DNA of 64,000 nucleotides from positions 1,178,001-1,242,000 of the forward strand of contig JAXGSB010000001.1 of the NCBI GenBank assembly GCA_040765295.1, in the 5' to 3' direction. This document shows, piece by piece, positions 9,443-18,005 of this stretch. This DNA comes from Scatomorpha sp040765295. GTDB lineage: Bacteria; Bacillota; Clostridia; Oscillospirales; Oscillospiraceae. Below the pieces are notes generated by a model. The model saw only the letters and a program-made list of their open reading frames with translations. It did not search any database and had not been told where the DNA came from. The translations under genes were made by a program, and so were the position numbers. Position 1 is the first letter of the stretch. Each line of letters opens with the position of its first letter.

Positions 9443-10927
9443 CTACTGAGCACTTCCGAAAATAAGAACCTTTTCTTTCATCTCTTCTCTCTTAACAACT
9501 TCTTTAAATCGTAAGGGCCTGGTTTTTATAGTTTTGATATATTCGGGAATCTCCACTCCGCTCAACACTTTTAAGCGTCCAATCGGATCCAAGTTGTTTT
9601 CCTCAATGTCGGAAATTGAGCTTAAAACAAATTCTGCAAACTTATATGGACTCGCCGTTGAAAGCACAACTGCAACGGAACTGTCTCCGTTCTCTTCTCT
9701 AAATAGCTTCAAGGCTCCTGAGGCTATCGCAGTATGGCTGTCTATCAGGTAGGAATGTTCTTTAAAAATATTGTTAATTTCTTCAGAAGTATCAGCTTCG
9801 TCAAGATAATATGCTGTAAAGCAAGTTTTTATTGTTTTCATTTGCTTCTCTGAAAGCTCATACCTTCCCTCTGTCCTGAGTTCACACATTTTTTCTGATA
9901 CAAGTTCATCATCAAAAGATGCGAGATACAGAAGCCTCTCCAAGTTGCTGGAAAGTAAGATGTCCATAGACGGAGCCGAGGTTTTATAAAAGGGCCTGTT
10001 CATATCATATATGCCCGTTTTAAAAAAATCTGTGAGCACATTATTCTTGTTTGAGGCGCAGACAAGTTTCTTTATAGGAAGTCCCATAAGTTTTGCGTAG
10101 TAGCCCGCCAAAATATTCCCGAAATTTCCGCTTGGCACACAAAAAACAATCTCTTCGCCAAATTGTATTTTATTACGCTTTAAAAGATCTGAATATGCAG
10201 AAAAATAATAAACTATCTGTGGCAGAAGTCTTCCCCAGTTTATGGAGTTAGCTGACGATAGGAAAACATCCTTTTCATCCAATTTCTTCGCCAAATCTTC
10301 CGAGGCAAAAATACGTTTAACTTCGGACTGAGCATCGTCAAAATTACCTTCCACAGCAAAAACAGCTACATTATTTCCCTTTTGTGTCTGCATCTGCTTT
10401 TTTTGAATATCAGAAACACCCTCTTCGGGATAAAAAACAGCTATTTTAATATTTTCCACATCTGCAAAACCCTCTAGGGCCGCCTTTCCTGTATCTCCCG
10501 ATGTAGCCACTAAAATAAGCGGTTTCTTATCTATGCCGGCTTTTTTTAACGATATGCTCATAAAGTGAGGCAAAGCCTGTAGCGCCACATCTTTGAAAGC
10601 TCCGCTAGGCCCATGATAAAGCTCCATAAAGGCAGTTTTTTCATCGGCAAATCTAAGAGGCGCAACCTCGTCGTTTTCAAAACTTCCCAAATAAGCATTT
10701 TCACAAACCTGAATTAACTCTTCATCAGAAAACTCAGGCAAAAACAGTTTAAAAACCCTGTTTGCAATACCTATGTAATCCAGACTAAAAAGCTCTTTAA
10801 GCTCGGCTTCACTCAATTTCGGAACCGACTCCGGTATAAAAAGACCTCCGTCAGGAGCTATTCCCCTTAAAATAACTTCTGTTCCTTCAAATTTCAGTTT
10901 ATTATTTCTGCTGCTTATATACTTCAT
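9443..10927 (-). CDS. thrC: Threonine synthase
   Basis: PLP enzyme converting O-phosphohomoserine to threonine. The 494-aa length and the N-terminal start MKYISSRNNK fit the long fold-type II threonine synthases. The PLP lysine is in HGPSGAFKDVALQ (about residue 112), followed by the ATSGDTGKAAL loop and the VPSGNFGNILAGYYAK phosphate-binding segment. It stands apart from other threonine genes, between yraN (10 nt upstream) and a phosphoesterase gene. Confidence 0.95.
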   Translation of the reverse strand: MKYISSRNNKLKFEGTEVILRGIAPDGGLFIPESVPKLSEAELKELFSLDYIGIANRVFKLFLPEFSDEELIQVCENAYLGSFENDEVAPLRFADEKTAFMELYHGPSGAFKDVALQALPHFMSISLKKAGIDKKPLILVATSGDTGKAALEGFADVENIKIAVFYPEEGVSDIQKKQMQTQKGNNVAVFAVEGNFDDAQSEVKRIFASEDLAKKLDEKDVFLSSANSINWGRLLPQIVYYFSAYSDLLKRNKIQFGEEIVFCVPSGNFGNILAGYYAKLMGLPIKKLVCASNKNNVLTDFFKTGIYDMNRPFYKTSAPSMDILLSSNLERLLYLASFDDELVSEKMCELRTEGRYELSEKQMKTIKTCFTAYYLDEADTSEEINNIFKEHSYLIDSHTAIASGALKLFREENGDSSVAVVLSTASPYKFAEFVLSSISDIEENNLDPIGRLKVLSGVEIPEYIKTIKTRPLRFKEVVKREEMKEKVLIFGSAQ

Positions 10928-10937
10928 AACAACTTCC

Positions 10938-11288
10938 TCATGAAAATGAATTTTCTAAATGATTTATCTCTTTAATATTGCCGTCATAATAAATCTCAAT
11001 AACATCAAATCTGGAGTTTTTCTGTTCTTCAAACTTACAAAGATACATCAGCGCCGTCTTTATTATCTTCTCTTGCTTTGATTTCGTAACATGTTCTCCG
11101 GCAGTGGCAAAATTCTTGTTTTTTCTGAGTTTCACTTCAACAAACACAACAATTTCGTCTTTTTCTGCTATAAGATCTATTTCTCCAAAGCGAGAAAAAT
11201 AGTTCATTGCTAAAATCTTATATCCCTTTTTCCGAAGATACTCGGCAGCTAAAGCCTCTCCCTTGCTTCCCCTAAGTTTTTTATTCAT
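10938..11288 (-). CDS. yraN: YraN-family endonuclease-like protein (UPF0102)
   Basis: 116-aa member of the YraN family, which has a Holliday-junction-resolvase/restriction-endonuclease-like fold; its biological role is not settled. Visible landmarks are GSKGEALAAEYLRKKGYKIL, the FGEIDLIA segment, and VFVEVKLRK, which carry the Glu/Asp/Glu-x-Lys of the PD-(D/E)XK core. It sits 6 nt after rnhB, its usual neighbour. Confidence 0.92.
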   Translation of the reverse strand: MNKKLRGSKGEALAAEYLRKKGYKILAMNYFSRFGEIDLIAEKDEIVVFVEVKLRKNKNFATAGEHVTKSKQEKIIKTALMYLCKFEEQKNSRFDVIEIYYDGNIKEINHLENSFS

Positions 11289-11294
11289 AACTAT

Positions 11295-11897
11295 TTAAAT
11301 AAATTTCCTGCAAAATTTTTCCCTGTGAAGTTTACATACACCATATTTTTTAATAGCTTCTATATGTTCCCTAGTACCGTACCCTTTGTGCTTAGAAAAG
11401 TTATAAACAGGATATTTATCTGCAATTTCAAGCATATACCTATCTCTCGAAACCTTTGCAAGTATTGATGCCGCAGCTATTGACGCGGATTTTCTGTCGC
11501 CCCCGATTACAGCAATGTTATCACAGACAATTCCTTTTGAATAATTGCCATCTATTAAAGCAAAATCGGGGTTTACTTTGAGCAATTTAATAGCCCTGTT
11601 CATTGCAAGAACTGTTGCCTCTAAAATATTCAGTCTATCAATTTCAGCAACAGATGCTGTAGCGATTCCATATGCCAGCGAGTTGTTTATAATCTTTTCA
11701 AAAAGCTCTTCTCTCTTTTTAAAACTGAGCTTTTTAGAATCGTCCAGGCCTTCTATTAATTGCCCTCTGTCTAAGATTACGGCAGCCGCAAACACATCTC
11801 CGGCCAATGGGCCGCGTCCGGCCTCGTCAACCCCGGCTACAAGACCCGACTTAAGCTCAATAAAATTCTCATCAAACCTATAGAGCTCACTGGCCAA
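11295..11897 (-). CDS. rnhB: Ribonuclease HII
   Basis: Removes ribonucleotides from DNA and RNA/DNA hybrids. The 200-aa protein has the signature VDEAGRGPLAGDV (Asp-Glu pair of the active site, about residue 24), LIDGNYSKG for the third acidic residue, and SIAAASILAKVSRDRYM. The start codon lies inside the end of rbgA (11 nt overlap), indicating translational coupling. Confidence 0.96.
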   Translation of the reverse strand: MASELYRFDENFIELKSGLVAGVDEAGRGPLAGDVFAAAVILDRGQLIEGLDDSKKLSFKKREELFEKIINNSLAYGIATASVAEIDRLNILEATVLAMNRAIKLLKVNPDFALIDGNYSKGIVCDNIAVIGGDRKSASIAAASILAKVSRDRYMLEIADKYPVYNFSKHKGYGTREHIEAIKKYGVCKLHREKFCRKFI

Positions 11898-12768
11898 GAT
11901 CTTCGCCTGCTTTCTGAAGGCAAATTTTACCCAGTTTACCGCTTTGAAACTCGTCTATCAGATTTTTTGAAATTCTCTCCAAGTCAAGCTCCCCTCCCCG
12001 TAAGATATAGCCTCTCTTCCTGGCCATAAGCGCCAGCAGCTCGCTTGGAGAAATGTCTGAACTTATGTTCAATTTATACCTTTTCTCAAGCCTTTTTCTG
12101 TAAGACTCCTTGAGAATTTTTAGCAGTTCTATCGATAGGGTGTAGTCATCGTAAATATTCTCTTTTATTGCACCGGTCAGAGCCAGTAACACACCGTCTT
12201 CTCCTTCGAGCTTTGGCTGAAGGATGCCGGGAGTGTCTAAAAGCTCAACCGAATCGGATAATAATAGCCACTGCTTGCCCCGTGTTATGCCGGGTCTATC
12301 CTCTGCCGCCGCCAGTTTTTTGCCAATCAACCTGTTTATGAGCGTCGACTTGCCGACATTGGGTATACCGATTACCATAGCCCTGAGTTTTCTTTTATTT
12401 ATACCTCGCTGCTCCATAGAGAGCATCTTAGGGCTTTTATATGATTCAAGCGCCTTGCGCAAGCTATTTATGCCTTTTCCGCTTACCGAGTCGCATACAA
12501 AAGCTCTTTCGCAGATAGTTTCAAAGTATCTTTTGTATGCGTCGTTTTGCTCTTTTTCGACCTGATCCGCTCTGTTTATTATAATGAATAAGGGTTTATC
12601 TCCTATAAGTTCAGACAAAAGAGTACTTCTGCTTGCCAAAGGCGCGCGAGCATCGACGAGTTCAAGAATCAAATCTACCATGGACACATCTTCTCTCATC
12701 TTGCGCTCGGCCTTTCTCATATGGCCGGGAAACCAATTAATCTTGAGTTTCTCATCCATAAAAATCAA
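11887..12768 (-). CDS. rbgA: Ribosome biogenesis GTPase RbgA/YlqF
   Basis: Circularly permuted GTPase for 50S assembly. The motif order is permuted as expected: G4 IINRADQVEKE first (about residue 67), then G1 GIPNVGKSTLINRL (about 135), then G3 ELLDTPGILQP (about 175). The N-terminal WFPGHMRKAERKM is the YlqF signature. The 293-aa length is normal. It follows lepB by 3 nt and overlaps rnhB. Confidence 0.96.
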   Translation of the reverse strand: MIFMDEKLKINWFPGHMRKAERKMREDVSMVDLILELVDARAPLASRSTLLSELIGDKPLFIIINRADQVEKEQNDAYKRYFETICERAFVCDSVSGKGINSLRKALESYKSPKMLSMEQRGINKRKLRAMVIGIPNVGKSTLINRLIGKKLAAAEDRPGITRGKQWLLLSDSVELLDTPGILQPKLEGEDGVLLALTGAIKENIYDDYTLSIELLKILKESYRKRLEKRYKLNISSDISPSELLALMARKRGYILRGGELDLERISKNLIDEFQSGKLGKICLQKAGEDLGQ

Positions 12769-12771
12769 ACC

Positions 12772-13356
12772 TTAAAAATAGGGACTTCCGAAATGCTTTA
12801 CCGGAAACACGGTAAAGTAGACTTTTCCCATAATATATCTCTCGTCGACAAAACCTATTTTGGAATACCGACTGTCTGTGGAGTGCAATCTATTGTCGCC
12901 CATGACAAATACACAGTTTTCGGGCACGGTTATAGGTCCGTTAAAATCATATGCCTCACCCGTAGTGGGCTCCATTATATATGGCTCCTTCAGTTCCTCG
13001 CCGTTTACTATGACCTTACCCTCTCTGAAGTTTATATCAATGATTTGTCCCTCTGTTGCAATAATTCTCTTTACCAACGGCTCATCTTTAAAGCTGTCCT
13101 TCTTAAAAACAACAATATCGCCCTGCTTTGGTTTTAAAAAAAGCTTTGACATGATTACTTTATCATTCATATCTAAAGTCGGACGCATCGAGGACCCCCT
13201 GACCTCTACAATTCTAAATAAAAATGAGAACACCAAAACACAGAAGACCAAAGCAACTACGACACTTTGAATTAAGTCATATGCGTCTTCAGAGCTTTTT
13301 TGTCTCTTTTTCACTTTGTTTTCTTCATCCCTGCTTTTAGATTCATAGTAATCCAA
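12772..13356 (-). CDS. lepB: Signal peptidase I
   Basis: Membrane-bound peptidase that removes signal peptides from secreted proteins. One N-terminal membrane anchor (VVVALVFCVLVFSFLF, about residues 31-47) follows a charged cytoplasmic start. The catalytic Ser is in RGSSMRPTL, the general-base Lys in PLVKRIIA, and the conserved box GDNRLHSTDSRYSKIGFV is intact. At 194 aa it is a prokaryote-type Gram-positive SipS-like enzyme. Confidence 0.95.
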   Translation of the reverse strand: MDYYESKSRDEENKVKKRQKSSEDAYDLIQSVVVALVFCVLVFSFLFRIVEVRGSSMRPTLDMNDKVIMSKLFLKPKQGDIVVFKKDSFKDEPLVKRIIATEGQIIDINFREGKVIVNGEELKEPYIMEPTTGEAYDFNGPITVPENCVFVMGDNRLHSTDSRYSKIGFVDERYIMGKVYFTVFPVKHFGSPYF

Positions 13357-13429
13357 TTATTACAGCCCCCTTCCGGACAGAGCATAAACAAATTTATTTT
13401 ACTATTTTCACAGGATTATCTCAAGCTAT

Positions 13430-13470
13430 AATTAAATAAAACACAGTCTGCTTGACGGAGAGACTATGTT
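13430..13470 (-). terminator. Probable terminator after degV/fakB
   Basis: ACACAGTCT (13441-13449) and AGACTATGT (13461-13469) pair with one mismatch; on the minus strand the stem follows the degV stop and is followed by TTTATTTAATT. Confidence 0.6.
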
Positions 13471-13489
13471 TTGAATTTATTTATTCTTT

Positions 13490-14329
13490 TTACTTCTTGA
13501 AAAACGCTACTGCTACAGCGCCCGGGCCCGCATGAGTTCCAATAACGCTGCCAATGGTTGTATACCGCAACTCATCAAGATTATCTTCCCAAAGATGCTT
13601 GCTGTCCTCTATATACTTGAGTAAGAGCGCATCAGAAATACCTGTGTAACCAAGAAATGCAGGTTTGCTGAAATCTATGCCGCCGGCTTTATCAATTTCC
13701 TGAACAAGAAGATTGTTGCCTCTTTTTGAACCGCGTGCCTTCCCTATCAGATTAATATTTCCTTCAGTGACAGAAAGAACAGGTTTGATATTGAGCACAT
13801 TTCCGGCAAATGCAACGGTCTTTGAAACACGACCGCCTCGCTTTAGATATTCAAGCGTGTCTACCAAGGCAACAATAACGATCTTTTTCTTTTCTTCTTC
13901 AAGAATCTGAACTGCTTCTTCTGCGCTTTTTCCGGAGTCCAAGAGACTAAATGCCAATTCAACTAAAATGCCGACTCCAATAGCAGCAGTTCCACTGTCT
14001 ATCAAATAAATATTCTCGTACTCTCCTACTGCAATCTTTGCGCTTTGGTATGTTCCTGAAAACTTGGATGACAAGGTGATGACAATGGCGCTTTCGCTCG
14101 CCTCCTTTACCTTCTCAAACTCCTTTATGAACGCATCCGGAGTGGCCTGGCTTGTAGTCGGCAGCACATCTGTTTCAATCAGTTTTTCATAAAAAGTTTT
14201 ATGATCGATGTTTACACCGTCTATGTATTCTTCGTCGCCAAAGTGAACAGTAAGCGGTACTACATGTACACGATTTTTAATTTCCGGTATTAAATCCGCT
14301 GTGGAATCCACAATAATTCTTGTTTTCAT
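13490..14329 (-). CDS. DegV family fatty-acid-binding protein (FakB-like)
   Basis: 279-aa DegV protein. Family members bind a fatty acid, and the FakB type presents it to the kinase FakA for acyl-phosphate formation. Seen here: RIIVDSTADLIPE at the start, the VPLTVHFGDEEYIDG strand, TTSQATPDAF, and LEYLKRGGRVSKTVAF. The start overlaps the stop of the acyl-ACP thioesterase gene by ATGA (14326-14329), so the two are translationally coupled. No fakA lies in the window; the fatty-acid role is supported mainly by family knowledge and by this neighbour. Confidence 0.88.
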   Translation of the reverse strand: MKTRIIVDSTADLIPEIKNRVHVVPLTVHFGDEEYIDGVNIDHKTFYEKLIETDVLPTTSQATPDAFIKEFEKVKEASESAIVITLSSKFSGTYQSAKIAVGEYENIYLIDSGTAAIGVGILVELAFSLLDSGKSAEEAVQILEEEKKKIVIVALVDTLEYLKRGGRVSKTVAFAGNVLNIKPVLSVTEGNINLIGKARGSKRGNNLLVQEIDKAGGIDFSKPAFLGYTGISDALLLKYIEDSKHLWEDNLDELRYTTIGSVIGTHAGPGAVAVAFFKK

Positions 14330-15069
14330 AAAGCATTTTCTCCTATTTTTTTATATTCAAGTTTGCAAATAAACATGGTATCCCCATTTTGATTTTGTCC
14401 TTTTGCTGTAATAAGATTTTCTTCTTTAATGTGATAGATCTTAAGCTGTGTTCCCTGTAAAACCTCCTTGCGATAGTCTATTTGAAAAATCTCCAATTCA
14501 TCCGATTTGGAGGGATTGATAGCATCCAACACATAGTTGGCGTATTTTGTATTGTTAACGTGGTCATTAGTATCCATGTCACTAAATCCCGCAGTTACAA
14601 CATATGGAGTACCTTCAGCTTCAAAGTCTTGAATTTTGGCTATTCTTTCTTCAAACATCTTTTTGGAATGAAAGCCGTCGGAAAATGAATACAAATCCGG
14701 AACGGAAAGAAGCTGTCTTTTTTCGCTGTGCACCACAACCCAGTCGGAGCTGCCAATAATCAGCTTTTCTCCGTTTTCGTTTTCAATGCAGTATTCTCTT
14801 CTGTAATTAAATCTGTTAGGAACAAGCGGCCAGGTTTTAATTATCACTTTTTGGCAGCTTGTCGAGCAATACAAGACTTTAAATTTAATTCGAGTGAGCA
14901 CCCACAAGTATGAGCGCTCTAGCATTGCCTCAAAACCCACTCCTATCTCTTCAGAGTGTTGTCCCGCTGCATCCTGAAATAATTCAAGCACGGCTGACGG
15001 CTTAATGTGACTAAATTTATCAAAATCGGTAGGTCGCATCGCATATTCTTTTTCCAACAATCTTCTCAT
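14326..15069 (-). CDS. Acyl-ACP thioesterase
   Basis: 247-aa protein of the bacterial FatA/FatB-like thioesterase family, which hydrolyses acyl-ACP to free fatty acid. It has two hot-dog halves: the first begins ALRPTD-like (YAMRPTDFDKFSHIKPSAVLE broken across residues 10-30), and the second carries FSDMDTNDHVNNTKYANY (about residues 165-182), whose Asp-x-Asn-x-His set matches the catalytic Asp/Asn/His cluster of the family. It lies in a marR-thioesterase-degV operon. Confidence 0.88.
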   Translation of the reverse strand: MRRLLEKEYAMRPTDFDKFSHIKPSAVLELFQDAAGQHSEEIGVGFEAMLERSYLWVLTRIKFKVLYCSTSCQKVIIKTWPLVPNRFNYRREYCIENENGEKLIIGSSDWVVVHSEKRQLLSVPDLYSFSDGFHSKKMFEERIAKIQDFEAEGTPYVVTAGFSDMDTNDHVNNTKYANYVLDAINPSKSDELEIFQIDYRKEVLQGTQLKIYHIKEENLITAKGQNQNGDTMFICKLEYKKIGENAL

Positions 15070-15151
15070 TTTTCACCTCAAAAATGCTTGAATCAGGTTT
15101 TTGGTACTAAATTTATTGTTTAAAACAGCGTGAAAATATTCAGTCCGTCAT

Positions 15152-15601
15152 TTACATATCATTTTTATTTGCCAATGTTTCAAGACTTTCGCTAATAGTG
15201 GATAAGCTGCGATAAAAAGACGCCCTTTCTTCCTCAGTCAGAAAAACTTGGATTTCATCCAAAACACTGTTTATACGGTCCGCTATCTTCTTGCCTGCTT
15301 CAAAACCGAACTCGGTTAATAAAAGTGGGCTCTTATAACGCTTGGCATTTTTTGGTCTGCAGCTGAGATATCCGTTTGTTTCTAAATAATTAAGCGAGCG
15401 AGATATTGTTGCCTTGTCTTCTTCGCACCGTTCACAAAGATCGGCGGATGTCATAATATTATCCTCGGTGTAAAGATAGTATAGGCAAGAAATATGAGAA
15501 CTTCTCAATCCATAATCTGCCATTTCTTTGTTTTTTATTCTGCGCACGTTGCGGCTGATTCTGTTAATGAGAACGGTGAATGTTTCGTATCTTTCATTCA
15601 C
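15152..15601 (-). CDS. MarR family transcriptional regulator
   Basis: 149-aa winged-helix regulator. It contains the recognition region TSADLCERCEEDKATISRSLNYLETNGYLSCRPKN (split over residues 50-85), with the wing following, and helical N- and C-termini for dimerisation. GGAGGAG precedes its ATG. Two inverted repeats cover its own promoter (15625-15680), so autorepression is likely. It precedes an acyl-ACP thioesterase and a FakB-type gene on the same strand (83-nt gap), which makes a role in sensing acyl chains plausible; that role is inference. Confidence 0.9.
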   Translation of the reverse strand: MNERYETFTVLINRISRNVRRIKNKEMADYGLRSSHISCLYYLYTEDNIMTSADLCERCEEDKATISRSLNYLETNGYLSCRPKNAKRYKSPLLLTEFGFEAGKKIADRINSVLDEIQVFLTEEERASFYRSLSTISESLETLANKNDM

Positions 15602-15624
15602 TTCGAACTCCTCCTCTTAAACTT

Positions 15625-15680
15625 GTTGAAGTTTCAACTTGTATAAGTTACCGCAAACTTGTTGAAAAGTCAACAAGTTT
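15625..15680 (-). promoter_or_regulatory. marR promoter with two inverted-repeat operators
   Basis: Minus-strand -35 TTGACT (complement of 15668-15673) and -10 TAACTT (15645-15650) are spaced 17 nt apart. An 11-bp perfect inverted repeat (15655-15665 with 15670-15680, 4-nt spacer) covers the -35, and a second, GTTGAA-GT-TTCAAC (15625-15638), lies at or just after the start site. Both share the core TTGA..TCAA, as expected for a MarR dimer site. Confidence 0.75.
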
Positions 15681-15810
15681 CTAAAATTAGTTTCGCATTT
15701 TCCGGAATTCTTGATATAAATAAGTATTTTGTGAGCAAAATTCAGACTTTCGCCCTTAGCTTTTAATTGTGTTATCATTTGTCAAATATGCGAGTAATTA
15801 AAAATCAAAT

Positions 15811-15846
15811 GAGGTAGAGACAAGCACTTTCGCTTTTCTCTACCTC
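15811..15846 (-). terminator. Terminator of rplS
   Basis: Perfect 10-bp stem, GAGGTAGAGA (15811-15820) with TCTCTACCTC (15837-15846). On the minus strand it is followed by ATTTGATTTTTAATT. Confidence 0.8.
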
Positions 15847-15943
15847 TTACATTTTTACATCTCTTAGTAATTAAAAACACCGCTTTGTTTCTTTATCCGT
15901 AAAGATTAACTCAACTTTACATCTCAAAATATGCGCCGTCTGA

Positions 15944-16285
15944 CTAAACTCTCTCTTTAACCTTGGCTCTCTTACCTACGCGATCACGCAAATAATAAAG
16001 CTTGGCTCTGCGAACTTTACCTCTTCTAAGTGTCTCAATAGAAACTATGAGCGGAGAGTGAACAGGAAAAACCTTCTCACATCCTACTCCGTAGCTTATA
16101 CGCCTGACCGTGATTGTCTCATCCAATCCGCCATGCTTTCTGGCTATAATGGTGCCCTCAAAGGCTTGGTTGCGCGTTCTGGCCCCTTCCTTGATTCTCA
16201 TTGTCACGCGGACCGTATCGCCAACATTCATAGAAGGAAGTTCGGGCTTCGCGTAGCGTTCCGTAAGTGTTTTCATTAAATCCAT
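15944..16285 (-). CDS. rplS: 50S ribosomal protein L19
   Basis: Structural protein of the large ribosomal subunit at the 30S/50S interface. I place the start at the ATG 16283-16285 (113 aa, MDLMKTLTERY), preceded by AGAGGG at 7 nt; an in-frame upstream ATG at 16339 would add 18 residues not found in L19. Typical segments: GDTVRVTMRIKEGARTRNQAFEG, ITVRRISYGVGCEKVFPVHSP, and RRGKVRRAKLYYLRDRVGKRAKVKE at the C-terminus. Confidence 0.97.
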   Translation of the reverse strand: MDLMKTLTERYAKPELPSMNVGDTVRVTMRIKEGARTRNQAFEGTIIARKHGGLDETITVRRISYGVGCEKVFPVHSPLIVSIETLRRGKVRRAKLYYLRDRVGKRAKVKERV

Positions 16286-16362
16286 ATTTATCCCTCTTAT
16301 TCTTGAGATGTTCATGCCTGCTACACGACAGAGGACCATCTTATTGATTGTGTTTTCACACA
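16286..16362 (-). promoter_or_regulatory. Structured rplS leader, candidate L19 leader RNA
   Basis: Between the predicted start site (about 16363) and rplS the minus-strand RNA can form GTGTGAAAACAC, and its CCTCT (complement of 16330-16334) is complementary to the Shine-Dalgarno AGAGG (complement of 16293-16297). Such pairing could hide the ribosome site. An L19 leader is a known autoregulatory RNA in Bacillota; the match to that family is not verified. Confidence 0.4.
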
Positions 16363-16369
16363 GTTGCGT

Positions 16370-16398
16370 ATATTAACATACTATTTGCAAATATGCAA
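16370..16398 (-). promoter_or_regulatory. Probable rplS promoter
   Basis: On the minus strand TTGCAT (complement of 16393-16398) and TAATAT (16370-16375) are 17 nt apart, just below the yajC stop, giving rplS its own start. Confidence 0.55.
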
Positions 16399-16404
16399 AC
16401 TTTT

Positions 16405-16791
16405 TTACTGTTGGCCTTCTACGCTGTTATCCTCGCCGGATGTTTTTGCCTTTTTCTTACCTTCTGTATTCTTGTTTTGCTGGGCTTTCTTCTGCTCTTC
16501 ACGCACATTCACGGAAATCGCCCACTTTGTAACCTGAAGTCTGACCCTGTCCTCGCCTGTTTCAAATGTAATGGTTTCTTCCGTTGCCTGTACGACCTTG
16601 CCCATAATGCCGCCTATTGTTACTATCTCATCGCCTACGGTTATGGCGCTACGCATGTCTTCAAGCTGCTTCTTACGCTTCTTTTCCGGTCTGATCAGGA
16701 AAAAATAAAAAACTACGAATAGAGCGCCTAGAAAAATTAAAGATTGAAATGAGCCTCCTTGTGCAGGAGCCGTAGCTAAAATGTTTATCAT
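16405..16791 (-). CDS. yajC: Preprotein translocase subunit YajC
   Basis: Small inner-membrane protein associated with the Sec/YidC translocation machinery. The 128-aa sequence has one N-terminal membrane segment (FQSLIFLGALFVVFYFFLI, about residues 15-33), then RPEKKRKKQL and the GDEIVTIGGIMGKV signature. The C-terminus is a charged low-complexity tail rich in Lys and Glu. It follows tgt by 66 nt in the usual queA-tgt-yajC order. Confidence 0.95.
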   Translation of the reverse strand: MINILATAPAQGGSFQSLIFLGALFVVFYFFLIRPEKKRKKQLEDMRSAITVGDEIVTIGGIMGKVVQATEETITFETGEDRVRLQVTKWAISVNVREEQKKAQQNKNTEGKKKAKTSGEDNSVEGQQ

Positions 16792-16857
16792 CTTTGACCT
16801 CCAATGTTATTGTGTCAATAAATTATATAGACATGAGTTCTAAAATGCAAGATACAA

Positions 16858-17985
16858 TTAAATCCTTCTATCCAATATTTCGATATATTTTCTTCGAAAG
16901 CCTTCAAATTCTTCGTTTTTGACAGCTGCTCGAATTCCTTCCATCAGGGAATTATAGAAAAATAAATTGTGCATAACGGCGAATCTGAGACCCAAAATTT
17001 CATTTGCAGCAAAGAGATGTCTTATATATGCCCTCGAGTAGGATTTGCATACCGGACAGTTGCATTCGTCTGAAATCGGCCTTTCGTCATCTTTATATCT
17101 TTCATTTTTAATATTCATTATGCCGGCCCAAGTGAAAAGGCTGCCATGTCTGCCGTTTCGTGCCGGCATTACGCAGTCAAAAAAATCCACTCCTCTGTAA
17201 ACGGCTTCAATAATATTTACAGGGGTTCCCACTCCCATAAGATATCTCGGCTTATTTGCAGGCATATATTCTTCGACAGCCTCTATGGTTTCATACATAT
17301 CCTCTGCAGCTTCACCGACAGCAAGTCCGCCTATTGCGTAGCCTGCAAGATTAAACTCTGTGATACGCTTTATGTGCTCTATTCTGAGATCGTGGTAAAT
17401 TGCCCCCTGATTTATACCGAAAAGGACTTGCTCAGGATTTGTCGGGTTTGTCTCTTTAAGTCGATTGTGCTCCTCAACGCATCTCTGCAGCCAACGAGCT
17501 GTTCTGTCACATGATTTTTTAACATAAGAGTAGTCTGACGGTATTTTGATGCATTCGTCAAAAGCCATGGCTATGTCAGAACCAAGATTAGACTGAATTG
17601 ACATGCTTTCTTCGGGCCCCATAAAAACGGCCCTGCCGTCGATATGAGAGTTAAAGTATACGCCCTCCTCTTTAATCTTTCTGAGTCTGGCAAGTGAGAA
17701 AATCTGGAAACCTCCGCTGTCTGTGAGTATGGGACCATTGTAGCCCATAAATTTATGAAGCCCACCCAGTTTTTTAATTATCTGATCTCCGGGCCTAAGG
17801 TGCAAGTGGTAGGTGTTTGAGAGTTCGATTTGGCAGCCTACAAGCTCCAAATCTTTTGCTGAAAGTCCTCCCTTTATTGCCGCTTGAGTTCCGACATTCA
17901 TAAAAACAGGCGTATGCACAACTCCACTTGAGCATTTATAAACACCGAGCCTGGCTTTCTTTTCTTTTTTTATAAGCTCAAACAA
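16858..17985 (-). CDS. tgt: Queuine tRNA-ribosyltransferase (TGT)
   Basis: Exchanges G34 for preQ1 in the anticodon of Asp, Asn, His and Tyr tRNAs. The 375-aa protein has the catalytic aspartates in ILTDSGGFQIFSL (about residue 88) and in RGVDFFDCVMPARNGRHG (about 267), and a zinc site CNCPVCKSY plus a distal His (AVMHNLFFYN). Order queA-tgt-yajC is conserved. Confidence 0.97.
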   Translation of the reverse strand: MFELIKKEKKARLGVYKCSSGVVHTPVFMNVGTQAAIKGGLSAKDLELVGCQIELSNTYHLHLRPGDQIIKKLGGLHKFMGYNGPILTDSGGFQIFSLARLRKIKEEGVYFNSHIDGRAVFMGPEESMSIQSNLGSDIAMAFDECIKIPSDYSYVKKSCDRTARWLQRCVEEHNRLKETNPTNPEQVLFGINQGAIYHDLRIEHIKRITEFNLAGYAIGGLAVGEAAEDMYETIEAVEEYMPANKPRYLMGVGTPVNIIEAVYRGVDFFDCVMPARNGRHGSLFTWAGIMNIKNERYKDDERPISDECNCPVCKSYSRAYIRHLFAANEILGLRFAVMHNLFFYNSLMEGIRAAVKNEEFEGFRRKYIEILDRRI

Positions 17986-18005
17986 ATTAAATATACCACC
18001 TTCCG

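Larger units (their letters stand above)
15602..15943. other. Intergenic region between marR and rplS
   Basis: 342 bp without a gene. It holds the marR promoter and operators (15625-15680) and the rplS terminator (15811-15846). The remainder is AT-rich and I see no further feature. Confidence 0.7.
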
